Below the pieces are notes generated by a model. That model ran no database searches and was not told where the DNA came from. It saw only the letters and a list, made by a program, of their open reading frames with translations. Source: Salinihabitans flavidus (GTDB lineage: Bacteria > Pseudomonadota > Alphaproteobacteria > Rhodobacterales > Rhodobacteraceae). Taken from it: DNA of 64,000 bases. Made by a program: the position numbers and the translations under genes. The stretch is from contig NZ_FODS01000005.1 of the NCBI RefSeq assembly GCF_900110425.1, positions 124,001 to 188,000 of the forward strand, given 5' to 3'. This document shows, in pieces, positions 10,006-17,849 of this stretch. The stretch's first letter is position 1. Each line of letters starts with the position of its first letter.

Positions 10006-10710
10006 ATGAATGACATTCTTCTGGGGCTGGCTCAGGCGGCGGAACTGATTGTGACGCTGAACGGTGATCTGGTTGAAATCACGGCATTATCCCTTTCGGT
10101 CAGCCTGACCGCCGCGATCATCGCGACGATCATCGGGTTACCCATGGGGGCGTGGCTGGCGATCAACCGCTTTCCGGCCCGCCGCTTCGTGATCGCGTTG
10201 TTGAACGCGCTCATGGGTCTGCCGCCCGTGGTCGTGGGGCTGATCGTCTATGTTCTGTTTTCCCGGTCCGGGCCTTTTGGCGTTCTGGGGCTGTTGTTCA
10301 CGCCGACCGTCATGGTGATCGCGCAGGTCATCATCATCACGCCCATTGTCGCCTCGGTCGCGCATCAGGCGATCCGCGAGTTGTGGGCCGATTACCACGA
10401 TCTGCTGATTTCGCTTCGCGCCAGCAAGGCGCAGCGCATCGGCACCCTGCTCTGGGACGGGCGGCGGGCGCTCATGACCGCCTCGCTGGCCGGGTTCGGC
10501 CGTGCCATCGGCGAGGTTGGCGCAATCATGATCGTGGGCGGGAATATCGACCATGCCACCCGTGTTCTGACAACCGCGATCGCATTGGAGACGGGAAAGG
10601 GCGAGTTTGCCATGGCGCTGGCGCTGGGGTTCGTCCTGATCGGGCTGGCAATTGTCGTGAACCTGTCAATTCACATTCTCTCGCGTACGGAGCGAAGCGC
10701 ACGATGGTAG
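10006..10710 (+). CDS. tupB: Tungstate ABC transporter permease TupB
   Basis: 234-aa inner-membrane permease with about five or six TM helices. The signature cytoplasmic EAA loop is around LISLRASKAQRIGTLLWDGRRALMTASLAGFGRAIGEVG (described here in parts: the key residues are RAIGEVGA). This size and sequence type match the TupB/WtpB-like single permease rather than ModB. It forms the channel of the importer with TupC and TupA encoded immediately downstream. The reading frame overlaps tupC by seven bases. A tungstate rather than molybdate preference is inferred from the TupA type. Confidence 0.87.
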   Translation: MNDILLGLAQAAELIVTLNGDLVEITALSLSVSLTAAIIATIIGLPMGAWLAINRFPARRFVIALLNALMGLPPVVVGLIVYVLFSRSGPFGVLGLLFTPTVMVIAQVIIITPIVASVAHQAIRELWADYHDLLISLRASKAQRIGTLLWDGRRALMTASLAGFGRAIGEVGAIMIVGGNIDHATRVLTTAIALETGKGEFAMALALGFVLIGLAIVVNLSIHILSRTERSARW

Positions 10711-11426
10711 GGCAACGCAAGACCTGCTGGCTGGAGCTTGAGAACGTGACCCTGCGCCGGCAGGGCCGGGCGATCCTTCAGGATATCCGTTTTCGGCTCG
10801 ATGATACGGGGATCGTAATCGTCATGGGCCCGAATGGGGCGGGTAAGACGACACTTCTGCGGGCGATACACGGGCTGGAGCGGATCAGATCGGGCACGAT
10901 CAGATGGTGCGACGACGATCATGCCGACAGCCTGCGGCAAGCGTTTGTCTTTCAATCGCCGGTGCTGATGCGGCGCTCGGTTGTCGATTGCATCGCCTAT
11001 CCCTTGCGGCTTGACGGCGTGGCGCGCGGCCCTGCGCGCAAGGCCGCACAGGCGGCGGCGCATGAGGTGGGGCTGACAGTGGACCTTGAGAAACCCGTGC
11101 GGGTGCTGTCGGGCGGCGAGAAGCAGAAGATGGCATTGGCTCGCGCCCTGATCCGCGCGCCCAAGGTTCTGTTTCTCGATGAACCCTGCGCCAATCTCGA
11201 CGGGCGCGCGACCAAGGAAATCGAAGAGACACTGTGCCGCGTTCGCGATACCGGAACGCGCATCATCATGTCCACACATGATATCGGGCAGGCCCGCCGG
11301 CTGGCCGGGACAGTCTTGTTCCTGCATGACGGGCGCCTGGTGGAGCATGCCGAGGGCACGGCGTTTTTCACGGCGCCGAAGACCAGAGAAGCCCAGACCT
11401 ACCTGACCGGAGGGCTTCTTCTATGA
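10704..11426 (+). CDS. tupC: Tungstate ABC transporter ATP-binding protein TupC
   Basis: 240-aa ABC ATPase. Walker A is GPNGAGKTTLL, the Q-loop FVFQSPVLMRRSV, the signature VLSGGEKQKMALARAL, Walker B KVLFLDEP, and the H-loop STHDIGQARR. The start at 10704 (MVGQRK) overlaps the end of tupB by seven bases. A longer open frame upstream is just tupB in another phase. The signature is a slightly altered LSGGE type, as is common in this subfamily. It powers the TupB channel from the cytoplasmic side. The stop overlaps tupA as ATGA. Confidence 0.9.
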   Translation: MVGQRKTCWLELENVTLRRQGRAILQDIRFRLDDTGIVIVMGPNGAGKTTLLRAIHGLERIRSGTIRWCDDDHADSLRQAFVFQSPVLMRRSVVDCIAYPLRLDGVARGPARKAAQAAAHEVGLTVDLEKPVRVLSGGEKQKMALARALIRAPKVLFLDEPCANLDGRATKEIEETLCRVRDTGTRIIMSTHDIGQARRLAGTVLFLHDGRLVEHAEGTAFFTAPKTREAQTYLTGGLLL

Positions 11427-12229
11427 TGCTGAAGAGACTTGTTATCGCCACCGTCGCGGTGATGATTGCCACGGCGACGCAGGCCGAAGTCCTGAAGCTG
11501 GCGGTCACCACATCCTTTGCCAATTCTGGTCTCGCTGATGTCCTTTTGCCTCAAATCAAGGACGATACCGGCATCAATGTGCAGCTCCTGATTGTCGGAA
11601 CCGGGCAGGCTCTTGCGCTTGGCGCAGCGGGCGACGTTGACGCTGTGCTTGTGCATTCGCGCGCGTCGGAGGAAAACTGGCTCGCCGCAGGCAACGGCAC
11701 CCATCGGCGCGAGATCATGTATAACGATTTTGTCTTTGTCGGTCCAAAGAACGATCCGGCGGGAGTGCGCAGCGCGGACACGGCGGTTGACGTGCTGCGG
11801 TCCATTTCCAACGCCGAAGCGCCCTTTGTCAGCCGCGGCGATGCCAGCGGCACGCACAAGATGGAGCAACGTCTTTGGGAAGAGGCGGGTCTCAATCCCG
11901 AGCGGGAAGGCTGGTATCGTGCGGTCGGTCAGGGAATGGGCGCGGCGCTCAATACCGCGGCGGGGATGAACGCCTATATCATGTCCGACAGGGCCAGCTG
12001 GCTCAAGTTCGCCAACAAGGCCGATCTGGAGATGGTGTTCGAAGGCGATCCGGTGCTGTTCAACCAGTACGCCTATCTGCCGGTGAACCCCGAAAAGCAT
12101 CCTCATGTGAAGAACGATCTGGCGATGCAGCTTGAGGAGTGGCTGGTCAGCGATACCGGCAAGGCACTGATCAACGGCTACACGCTCAACGGTGAGCGGC
12201 TCTTTACCTTCAATGCCAAGGTCGAGTGA
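11423..12229 (+). CDS. tupA: Tungstate-binding periplasmic protein TupA
   Basis: 268-aa substrate-binding protein with signal peptide (IATVAVMIATATQA). The oxyanion-site motif TTSFANSGL matches the TTTST-x-x-SGL pattern of TupA proteins. Other typical segments are GTGQALALGAAGDVDAVLVHSR, FVFVGPKNDPAG and FVSRGDASGTHKME. These features place it with TupA and not ModA. It would capture tungstate in the periplasm for TupBC. Tungstate (or molybdate) is the metal of the pterin cofactor in the formate dehydrogenase encoded 8 kb downstream, which explains the location. It ends convergently with the DUF6505-like gene. Confidence 0.9.
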   Translation: MMLKRLVIATVAVMIATATQAEVLKLAVTTSFANSGLADVLLPQIKDDTGINVQLLIVGTGQALALGAAGDVDAVLVHSRASEENWLAAGNGTHRREIMYNDFVFVGPKNDPAGVRSADTAVDVLRSISNAEAPFVSRGDASGTHKMEQRLWEEAGLNPEREGWYRAVGQGMGAALNTAAGMNAYIMSDRASWLKFANKADLEMVFEGDPVLFNQYAYLPVNPEKHPHVKNDLAMQLEEWLVSDTGKALINGYTLNGERLFTFNAKVE

Positions 12230-12266
12230 CGCGCCCGCTGCCTCCGGCGCTGAGGTCGGGGGCGGC

Positions 12267-12746
12267 CTATTCTTCGGGGGTGGAGTGGATTGCGAGCTGG
12301 TCCAGCCCGGCCTCCGACGGCTCTATGAAGCGGTACTGTTCGCGCACGCCGGCGTCTGTCAGCTCCCTCGCCACGGTGAGCACGGTGTTGGGGGCGTGGT
12401 CGGCGCACAGATCGGCCGTCTGGTCCAGTTCCTCGCGCGCGACAGGCAAGGCCGCCTCAAGCGAGGGCGCGCCGTAGATTTCGACGAAATGACGGGCGAG
12501 CCCCTGTGCAAGACTGTCGTATTCCGCAGGTTCGATCCGGGTCACGGCGACAAACGTCACCCGGCCGAACGTTTCCACCCCAAGCCAGCCATTCGCGAAC
12601 GCCTGCCGCGCCTTGCCGACGAGATCGCCCTCGGACCAGTTGGAAAACTCGAACCCTCCGGAAACAGCCCATTCCCCTGTGCGGGCCGGGGAGTGAAAGA
12701 CGTTCATGTCGCTTTCGTCAAAATGAATTGCGCGTGCCAGATACAT
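12267..12746 (-). CDS. Formate-dehydrogenase-linked hypothetical protein (DUF6505-like)
   Basis: 159-aa soluble protein with no signal peptide, TM helix or cysteine cluster. It begins MYLARAIHFDESDMNVF. I recognise it as the type of protein catalogued near formate dehydrogenase loci in Rhodobacterales (DUF6505, from memory and unverified). It is the last gene of a minus-strand set, three bases after the ligase-like gene, so it is probably cotranscribed with Mrp and the DUF6494-like gene. The biochemical role is unknown. Its position suggests a part in maturation or regulation of the dehydrogenase. Confidence 0.65.
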   Translation of the reverse strand: MYLARAIHFDESDMNVFHSPARTGEWAVSGGFEFSNWSEGDLVGKARQAFANGWLGVETFGRVTFVAVTRIEPAEYDSLAQGLARHFVEIYGAPSLEAALPVAREELDQTADLCADHAPNTVLTVARELTDAGVREQYRFIEPSEAGLDQLAIHSTPEE

Positions 12747-12749
12747 GGG

Positions 12750-13481
12750 TCAGTCCTTTTCCACCAATGCGGACAGCGGGATCAGGCGGGCATTCCCTTC
12801 TGCGGGTTTGATCAGCATACCGAAATCCTCGTCGACGCCAAGGAACGTGCCCTGCAGCCGTTCGCCTGGGATTGTGACCTGTGTCTCTTCGCCAAGGTGC
12901 CAGACCAGCTCTCTCCACTGGCGGTAAAGATTGGCCCGACCTTGTGGCTGATCAAGCTCATGCAGCCAACGGAGCGAATGGCGTGCCCATCCCTCCAGAA
13001 GAGAAACGGCATCCAGATCGTCGCAGCCCTCCTGCGCAAGCGAGGTCCAGTCCGGCGTCTGGCCCGGTTCCATGCGATCGCTGTCAGGCAGGCTCAGCGT
13101 CAGTTCGAGAGAGACCACAAGCCAGTTCGGGGTGGTATCGGGATCGGTGGTGGCGCCAATCAGACGCAGGCCGCCCGCATGGCCGCCGTTGATACGAAGG
13201 CTGCCCGACCATTCCAGATGCACCGCGGTCTCTGGTGGCACCAGCACGCCGAGAGCGTTTTGCAGACCCACCGCGCAGGCCAGAAATCCGGCCGCCGACC
13301 GCGCCAGCGGCTCCTCGGGGGCCAGAACGAGGGCCGCGCGGAGACGGTCGTCGGTGATCGACCATGGCAGGAGTCCGGCATCGGTGCCGCGCGCCGCCTC
13401 GGTACAGGCGATCTGAAGCGGGTTGGCGGGACCGGCCGCCAGCCCCTTGATCAGTGGCGGAAATTGCGGGGTCAGGTTCAT
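12750..13481 (-). CDS. Biotin/lipoate-ligase-like protein lacking the catalytic lysine
   Basis: 243-aa protein with the outline of the BPL/LplA fold plus a C-terminal SH3-like domain (GERLQGTFLGVDEDFGMLI, as in BirA). In true biotin ligases the adenylation site reads WPND...(R/K)K-x-x-G. Here the aligned stretch is EWSGSLRINGGHAGGLRL, so Pro-Asn-Asp and the catalytic Lys are replaced, with His or Gly at the Lys position. It is therefore unlikely to be a normal ligase. It overlaps the Mrp gene by four bases (ATGA) and sits in the FDH accessory operon. A role in binding a cofactor or partner is inference only. Confidence 0.7.
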   Translation of the reverse strand: MNLTPQFPPLIKGLAAGPANPLQIACTEAARGTDAGLLPWSITDDRLRAALVLAPEEPLARSAAGFLACAVGLQNALGVLVPPETAVHLEWSGSLRINGGHAGGLRLIGATTDPDTTPNWLVVSLELTLSLPDSDRMEPGQTPDWTSLAQEGCDDLDAVSLLEGWARHSLRWLHELDQPQGRANLYRQWRELVWHLGEETQVTIPGERLQGTFLGVDEDFGMLIKPAEGNARLIPLSALVEKD

Positions 13482-14545
13482 GCCGTCCCCTCGGCGATCA
13501 GGGTCCGGGCAAGATCACGAAACGCGCTGGCCTGCGGGCTTGTGGGGCTGCTGACCACAACCGGCGCGCCGCCGTCTCCGGAGGTGCGGATCTCGACATG
13601 CAGCGGAATTTCCGCGAGCACGGGAACTCCGAGCTTCTCGGCCTCGCGCGTAACGCCGCCTTCCCCGAAAGTGTGTTCGCGGTGCCCGCAGTTGGAACAG
13701 ACATGCACGCTCATGTTCTCGACAAGGCCAAGGATTGGTGTTCCGAGTTTGTTGAACATGTCGATCGCCTTTCGGGCATCGAGAAGCGCGATGTCCTGCG
13801 GCGTCGAAACGACGATGGCCCCGTCAACCTGCGCCTTTTGCGACAGCGTCATCTGCACATCGCCGGTGCCGGGGGGAAGATCGACGATCAGGATATCGAG
13901 CGCGCCCCATTGCACCTGAAAAAGCATTTGCTGCAAGGCGCCCATGAGCATCGGTCCGCGCCAGACCACGGCCTCGTCCTCCTGCGTCATCAGGCCCAGC
14001 GACATCAGCGTCACGCCATGGTTGCGCAGAGGCAGGATGGTCTTGCCGTCCGGGCTGGCGGGACGACCCGAGACGCCCAGCATGCGCGGCTGGCTTGGGC
14101 CATATACGTCCGCGTCCAGCAAACCCACGCGCCGCCCTTCGGCTGCGAGCGCCGTGGCGAGATTGGCAGAGACGGTGGATTTGCCGACGCCGCCCTTGCC
14201 CGAGGCGATGGCGACGATCCTGTCTACGCCGGGAATTTTTTCCGGGCCCTGCGGCTTCGGCTTTGCAGCCCCCTTCAGGTCGGGTGGATCGGGCGCGGCC
14301 GAATGGGCCGTCATAACCACGGAGACCGCCGCAACCCCCGGCAACGCCTTCAGCGCCGCTTCCGCGGCATCGCGGGCCGGCTCCATCGCCTTGGCGCGGG
14401 CCGGATCGATTTCCAGAACAAAGCGGACATTCCCGTCATCGACCGTCAATGCACGAACCATCCCGGAGGAGACGATGTCGCCGCCGCCGACCGGGTTTTC
14501 CACTGTGCGCAACGTCTCCAGAACGGTCTCTCGGGTGACACTCAT
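13478..14545 (-). CDS. mrp: Mrp/NBP35-family iron-sulfur cluster carrier ATPase
   Basis: 355-aa P-loop protein. An N-terminal MIP18-like/DUF59 domain occupies about residues 1-90. The deviant Walker A GKGGVGKSTVSANLA follows at about 115, and then the switch segment DADVYGPSQPRML. A CxxC pair (VCSNCGHREHTFGE) near residue 280 is the bridging Fe-S site. Family members load Fe-S clusters onto target proteins. Here it is embedded in the FDH accessory operon, next to a four-cluster polyferredoxin and FdhA/FdhB, so assembly of the clusters of this enzyme is a reasonable guess. ATGA overlaps on both sides indicate coupling. Confidence 0.93.
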   Translation of the reverse strand: MSVTRETVLETLRTVENPVGGGDIVSSGMVRALTVDDGNVRFVLEIDPARAKAMEPARDAAEAALKALPGVAAVSVVMTAHSAAPDPPDLKGAAKPKPQGPEKIPGVDRIVAIASGKGGVGKSTVSANLATALAAEGRRVGLLDADVYGPSQPRMLGVSGRPASPDGKTILPLRNHGVTLMSLGLMTQEDEAVVWRGPMLMGALQQMLFQVQWGALDILIVDLPPGTGDVQMTLSQKAQVDGAIVVSTPQDIALLDARKAIDMFNKLGTPILGLVENMSVHVCSNCGHREHTFGEGGVTREAEKLGVPVLAEIPLHVEIRTSGDGGAPVVVSSPTSPQASAFRDLARTLIAEGTA

Positions 14546-14745
14546 TCGCTGGCGTTCCCTTTGATCTCTCCTTCGACAACATGTTCAAGATCAAGGCTGT
14601 CGCAGGTCAGCACCATCCTGATCTTGTGCGTCTTTCCGTCAGCCTCGGCCCCCGCCTCGCGCAGCGCCGCCTCGATCGCCTGTTGCGATGTGACTCCAAC
14701 CTGCTTGAGAAACTTGCGCATGGACATGTTCATTTCTTCGTTCAT
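14542..14745 (-). CDS. Small FDH-linked protein (DUF6494-like)
   Basis: 67-aa protein, MNEEMNMSMRKFLKQVGV at the start. It has a short helical N-terminus, a QQAIEAALREA helix and a strand-rich end. It has no signal peptide, TM helix or cysteine cluster. It looks like the family I recall as DUF6494 in alphaproteobacterial FDH loci (unverified). The ATG at 14745 is preferred because CGGAG lies nine bases upstream; the open frame runs 13 codons further back. It is the first gene of the four-gene minus-strand accessory operon and overlaps mrp by four bases. Function unknown. Confidence 0.65.
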   Translation of the reverse strand: MNEEMNMSMRKFLKQVGVTSQQAIEAALREAGAEADGKTHKIRMVLTCDSLDLEHVVEGEIKGNASE

Positions 14746-14822
14746 CGTGAGTCTCCGATCCGGATTGAGTGATTGCCATGACACAAGCCCATTCCTAACC
14801 TGCTGCCATGGGAGATGAAATC

Positions 14823-15554
14823 ATGCGAGCCATTCTGATCGCCTGCGCCGTGCTTTTGATCCCGGGGATCGCGTTGACCCAGGACGCGCGCCGTTTTCGC
14901 CTTGCAGTCGCGCCGGAGCTGGAGCGTTCGGGCCTTGTTCAGTATATCCTGCCACGGTTCTCGCTCAAGACCCAGCGCCACGCCGAGATCGTCAGCGACG
15001 CACCGGATGCGGTGTTCGGGGCAGGGCAGGGCAGGCCGGTGACAAGGCGCGGCGGGACGACATTCGGAATTGCCCTGACCGGAGAGAATGACGCCGCGCG
15101 TCGTTTCGCCGACTGGCTTCTTTCGGATATCGGGCGCAAGACGATCACCGCGTTCGAGCCTTCGGAGGGTGAGCCATTCACTGCGCCAGAGCGGAAAACA
15201 GAAGTGGCGGAGGTGGAGTTCGACGGCGATCCTGATCTGGGGAAGGACGTGGCAGAGGCGCATTGCACACGCTGCCATCGTGTCGCCGAGGAGGATCGCA
15301 GCACGATCGGCTCCACCCTGTCGTTCATGGGGCTGCGCGCGATGCCGGATTGGGCGCAGCGGTTCATGGCGTTCTACACGCTCAACCCGCACCCGTCGTT
15401 CGTGCGGGTCGAAGGGGTGAGTCCCCCCTTCCTTCCCAATCGCCCGCCCACAATCGCTCCTGTCGTTCTTACGCTCGGCGAAGTGGAGGCGTTGCTGGCC
15501 TATGTGGCGACGATCCCGCCAGCCGATCTTGGCGCGCAAATTCAGCATCAGTGA
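14823..15554 (+). CDS. Hybrid exported protein: shortened TupA-like domain fused to a c-type cytochrome
   Basis: 243-aa periplasmic protein with signal peptide (AILIACAVLLIPGIALT). Residues 25-60 (RFRLAVAPELERSGLVQYIL) line up with the N-terminus of TupA (LKLAVTTSFANSGLADVLL). Residues 92-122 (RRFADWLLSDIGRK, then FEPSEGEPFTAPE) line up with the TupA C-terminus (LEEWLVSDTGKA, then GERLFTF). The central TupA domain is missing. A haem c motif CTRCH is at 148-152, with Met candidates at 169 and 174. The start at 14823 has GGGAG before it. It converges on and slightly overlaps the polyferredoxin gene. Electron transfer linked to FDH or metal sensing are both possible. Confidence 0.75.
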   Translation: MRAILIACAVLLIPGIALTQDARRFRLAVAPELERSGLVQYILPRFSLKTQRHAEIVSDAPDAVFGAGQGRPVTRRGGTTFGIALTGENDAARRFADWLLSDIGRKTITAFEPSEGEPFTAPERKTEVAEVEFDGDPDLGKDVAEAHCTRCHRVAEEDRSTIGSTLSFMGLRAMPDWAQRFMAFYTLNPHPSFVRVEGVSPPFLPNRPPTIAPVVLTLGEVEALLAYVATIPPADLGAQIQHQ

Positions 15555-17503
15555 TCGCGGCGTTTGCTCAGGTAATCCTCTGTCGTGCGCACAGTCTGCC
15601 GCTCTCTCGTGGCAAAAGGATTGTCGGTGCTGTGATACTGGGCCTGGATTCGGCAATCGTTGCACATCCGGATCAACCGGCCAGCCCCTTCCTCCGCGAA
15701 CATCGAGTGTTTGCCTTCAAGCTTTTCGACAATCCTCTCCACGGTTGATTTCACACCGAACGGCGCGCCGCATTCGATGCAGCAAAATGGTTCTTCCTCG
15801 TGCAGGGTGCGCAGCTTCATCACGTCGTCGCTCGGATCGAACCTCGGCTCCAGCGCGATGGCGTTTTCCGGGCAGATATTGGCGCAGAGACCGCATTGCA
15901 GGCAGGCATCCTCCTGAAAGCGCAGTTCTGGTTTGTCCGGATTGTCCACAAGCGCCGCCGACGGGCACAGAGACACGCAGGACAGACACAGGGTGCAGAC
16001 GTCCTTGTCGACGACGATCGCGCCGTAGGGCGCGTCCTCTGACAAGGGGACCGGCGTTTCCTGGTTCGGCATCAGCGCCTTGGCGGCCATTCGGGCGATC
16101 TGCCGCCGATCACCCATGAGAAGTTTGGGCGCTGCGTCCTGAGGTCGGACCTTGGCCTCAAAGAGCGCATCGCTCATCGCATCGGGGGTGCCCACGTCCA
16201 GAATAGCAATGCGCCCCGCGCCACCCATCGCCTCGGCCAGTTCAATCTCGGAGGCGATTGGCTCGCGCTCGGTCCGGGGGGCGGGAAGGATGCGAATGTC
16301 CGCAAATCCCATGGACAGGGCGGCCAGAATCTCGGCATGGCCGAAACTGGCAAGCGCGTCCACCGAAAGCGGCAGAACATCGGCGGGCAACCCGCGCCCG
16401 AAACGGGCGGCGAGCCGGATCATCTCGGCCCCGTGGCTGTCGTCATGCACCAGAAGGCGTGGGGCCTGTCCGCCGGCGGCAAGATAGGTTTCCGCAAGCG
16501 CGCGCAGGCGCGCCAGCACGGCACCGACGGGGGGCGCATCATATTTGATCGCGCCCGAAGGGCAGAGCGATGCGCAGGCGCCGCATCCCGCGCAGATCAT
16601 CGGATCGACAGCGACATGCTCTCCGTCAGGTGAAATTGCCCCCGTCGGGCAGATATCCAGACAGCGGGTGCAACCAGTTTGCTCAGCGCGCGAATGGGCG
16701 CAAAGATGCGAGTCGAGCGCGAGAAACAGGGTTTTCTCGAAGGTGCCGATATAGTGTGCGGCGTCGAATGTCGCATCCTGCACGGCGCCGGCATGACCCG
16801 GATCGGCACGAAGGTATCCGTCGCGCTTGTGCGGGGCTGGGAAGAGTGGCGTGCCGCCCGACAGATCGAGGATCACATCGCATTCCGTTTCCGCGCCGTC
16901 ACGGGGGGCGGTGAAGGTGAAAGCCCCGCGCCCCGCAGGCTGAAGAATCTGCAACTGGTCGATGCGCAGCCTGAAATGCCCCATACTGCCCTGCGCCCGT
17001 TTGAGACGACCGCGTATCACCTCGAAATCGCGGCTCAACGGGGGGTCCTCGTCGTCGGTTACCAGTACAGTCACCGCGAGACTCCGAGACAGCCGTTCGG
17101 CGACGGGATAGGCGATGTCGGCAGTACCCATCACCAGACACACGCCCTCTGATGTGACATCCAGCGATTTTGCCGTGGGTGTCTGAACCTGGGATTCGGC
17201 GATCAGAGCCGCCATTTTTGCCGTCGCTGACACGTCGTCGGACCACCCGGCGCGGTCGCGAATATCCACAAAATGCGGTATTTCGGATGTCAGTTCGGCG
17301 GCAAGCTCTTCAAATCGGGGCGCTTCCTGTTGGCAAGCCAGAATGGCGTCACCTTCCTGAATGAAACGTGCTGCGCTTTCGATCTCGGCTGTGCAGAGCG
17401 CGGAATGAACGCGAGAACAGCGTACCCCTGTGGCCTCTTCAAGAGCATTCGAATCCAGAGATTGCGATCCCGCGCAATCACATAAAATCAGTCGTTTGGC
17501 CAT
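15548..17503 (-). CDS. Large polyferredoxin (four 4Fe-4S sites) linked to formate dehydrogenase
   Basis: 651-aa cytosolic protein. Cys sets are at 268/278/281/285, 304/307/310/314, 503/506/509/513 and 534/537/540/544, each ending in CP. A further CxxC at about 575/578 and 614/617 suggests a zinc or extra Fe-S site near the C-terminus. The N-terminus (LILCDCAGSQSLD, then CSRVHSALC) resembles HdrA/NapG-type accessory iron-sulfur proteins. A nucleotide-like segment LVMGTADIAYPVAERLS sits near 123. It is divergent from the DUF3305 gene across a shared promoter region. Role in electron supply or cofactor maturation for FdhA is inferred from context. Confidence 0.88.
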   Translation of the reverse strand: MAKRLILCDCAGSQSLDSNALEEATGVRCSRVHSALCTAEIESAARFIQEGDAILACQQEAPRFEELAAELTSEIPHFVDIRDRAGWSDDVSATAKMAALIAESQVQTPTAKSLDVTSEGVCLVMGTADIAYPVAERLSRSLAVTVLVTDDEDPPLSRDFEVIRGRLKRAQGSMGHFRLRIDQLQILQPAGRGAFTFTAPRDGAETECDVILDLSGGTPLFPAPHKRDGYLRADPGHAGAVQDATFDAAHYIGTFEKTLFLALDSHLCAHSRAEQTGCTRCLDICPTGAISPDGEHVAVDPMICAGCGACASLCPSGAIKYDAPPVGAVLARLRALAETYLAAGGQAPRLLVHDDSHGAEMIRLAARFGRGLPADVLPLSVDALASFGHAEILAALSMGFADIRILPAPRTEREPIASEIELAEAMGGAGRIAILDVGTPDAMSDALFEAKVRPQDAAPKLLMGDRRQIARMAAKALMPNQETPVPLSEDAPYGAIVVDKDVCTLCLSCVSLCPSAALVDNPDKPELRFQEDACLQCGLCANICPENAIALEPRFDPSDDVMKLRTLHEEEPFCCIECGAPFGVKSTVERIVEKLEGKHSMFAEEGAGRLIRMCNDCRIQAQYHSTDNPFATRERQTVRTTEDYLSKRRDH

Positions 17504-17849
17504 GGAGCCCTCCCCCCGATTGCAGCCGCAGGCACGTCATGTCTCAGCAGGTTCTGACGCTCGCCTTAGAATTTCATGGCGCAGACTCGGCGATGGTGAA
17601 AGGGCGATTCGCGAGAAAACCGAATTAAAAATCCAGAGTAAAACAATAGGAAAAGCTGTTTGGGACAATTCGCCCCTCAATTTGAACTCCTGCCACTTCA
17701 GAAGTGGACAATTTGTCCGCCGCATTGCGGCGATTTGCTGTTTTGAGAGCGGTTTGTGAATTTTGGCTGGACCGGATGCGCGCGGGATTCCTTTATGAAG
17801 AGAACGGTATGCAAATACACCGCAGAATCAGGGAGCAAATCAAAACACC
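17504..17849. other. 346-bp gene-free divergent promoter region of the fdh locus
   Basis: No credible coding sequence. The stretch is visibly AT-richer than its neighbours around 17600-17850, and separates the polyferredoxin gene (minus) from the DUF3305 gene (plus). It contains the two overlapping palindromes at 17693-17718 and another GGGACAATT half-site at 17662-17670. Promoter elements for both directions must lie here. I could not assign convincing -35/-10 pairs, and I saw no -24/-12 (sigma-54) element. Confidence 0.8.
17693..17718. promoter_or_regulatory. Two overlapping palindromes, candidate operators of the fdh locus
   Basis: CCACTTC-A-GAAGTGG (17693-17707) is a perfect 15-bp inverted repeat. 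It overlaps GGACAA-T-TTGTCC (17706-17718), a perfect 13-bp inverted repeat. GCATTGCG follows at 17722-17729. The second palindrome and GCATTGCG also occur before tupB. The overlap suggests two factors could compete here. This is direct sequence observation; function is inferred. Confidence 0.55.

Noticed and set aside
12192-13919. A 575-codon plus-strand frame across the DUF6505-like, ligase-like and mrp genes
   Set aside because: Same cause: antisense to three supported genes, with composition typical of a shadow frame.
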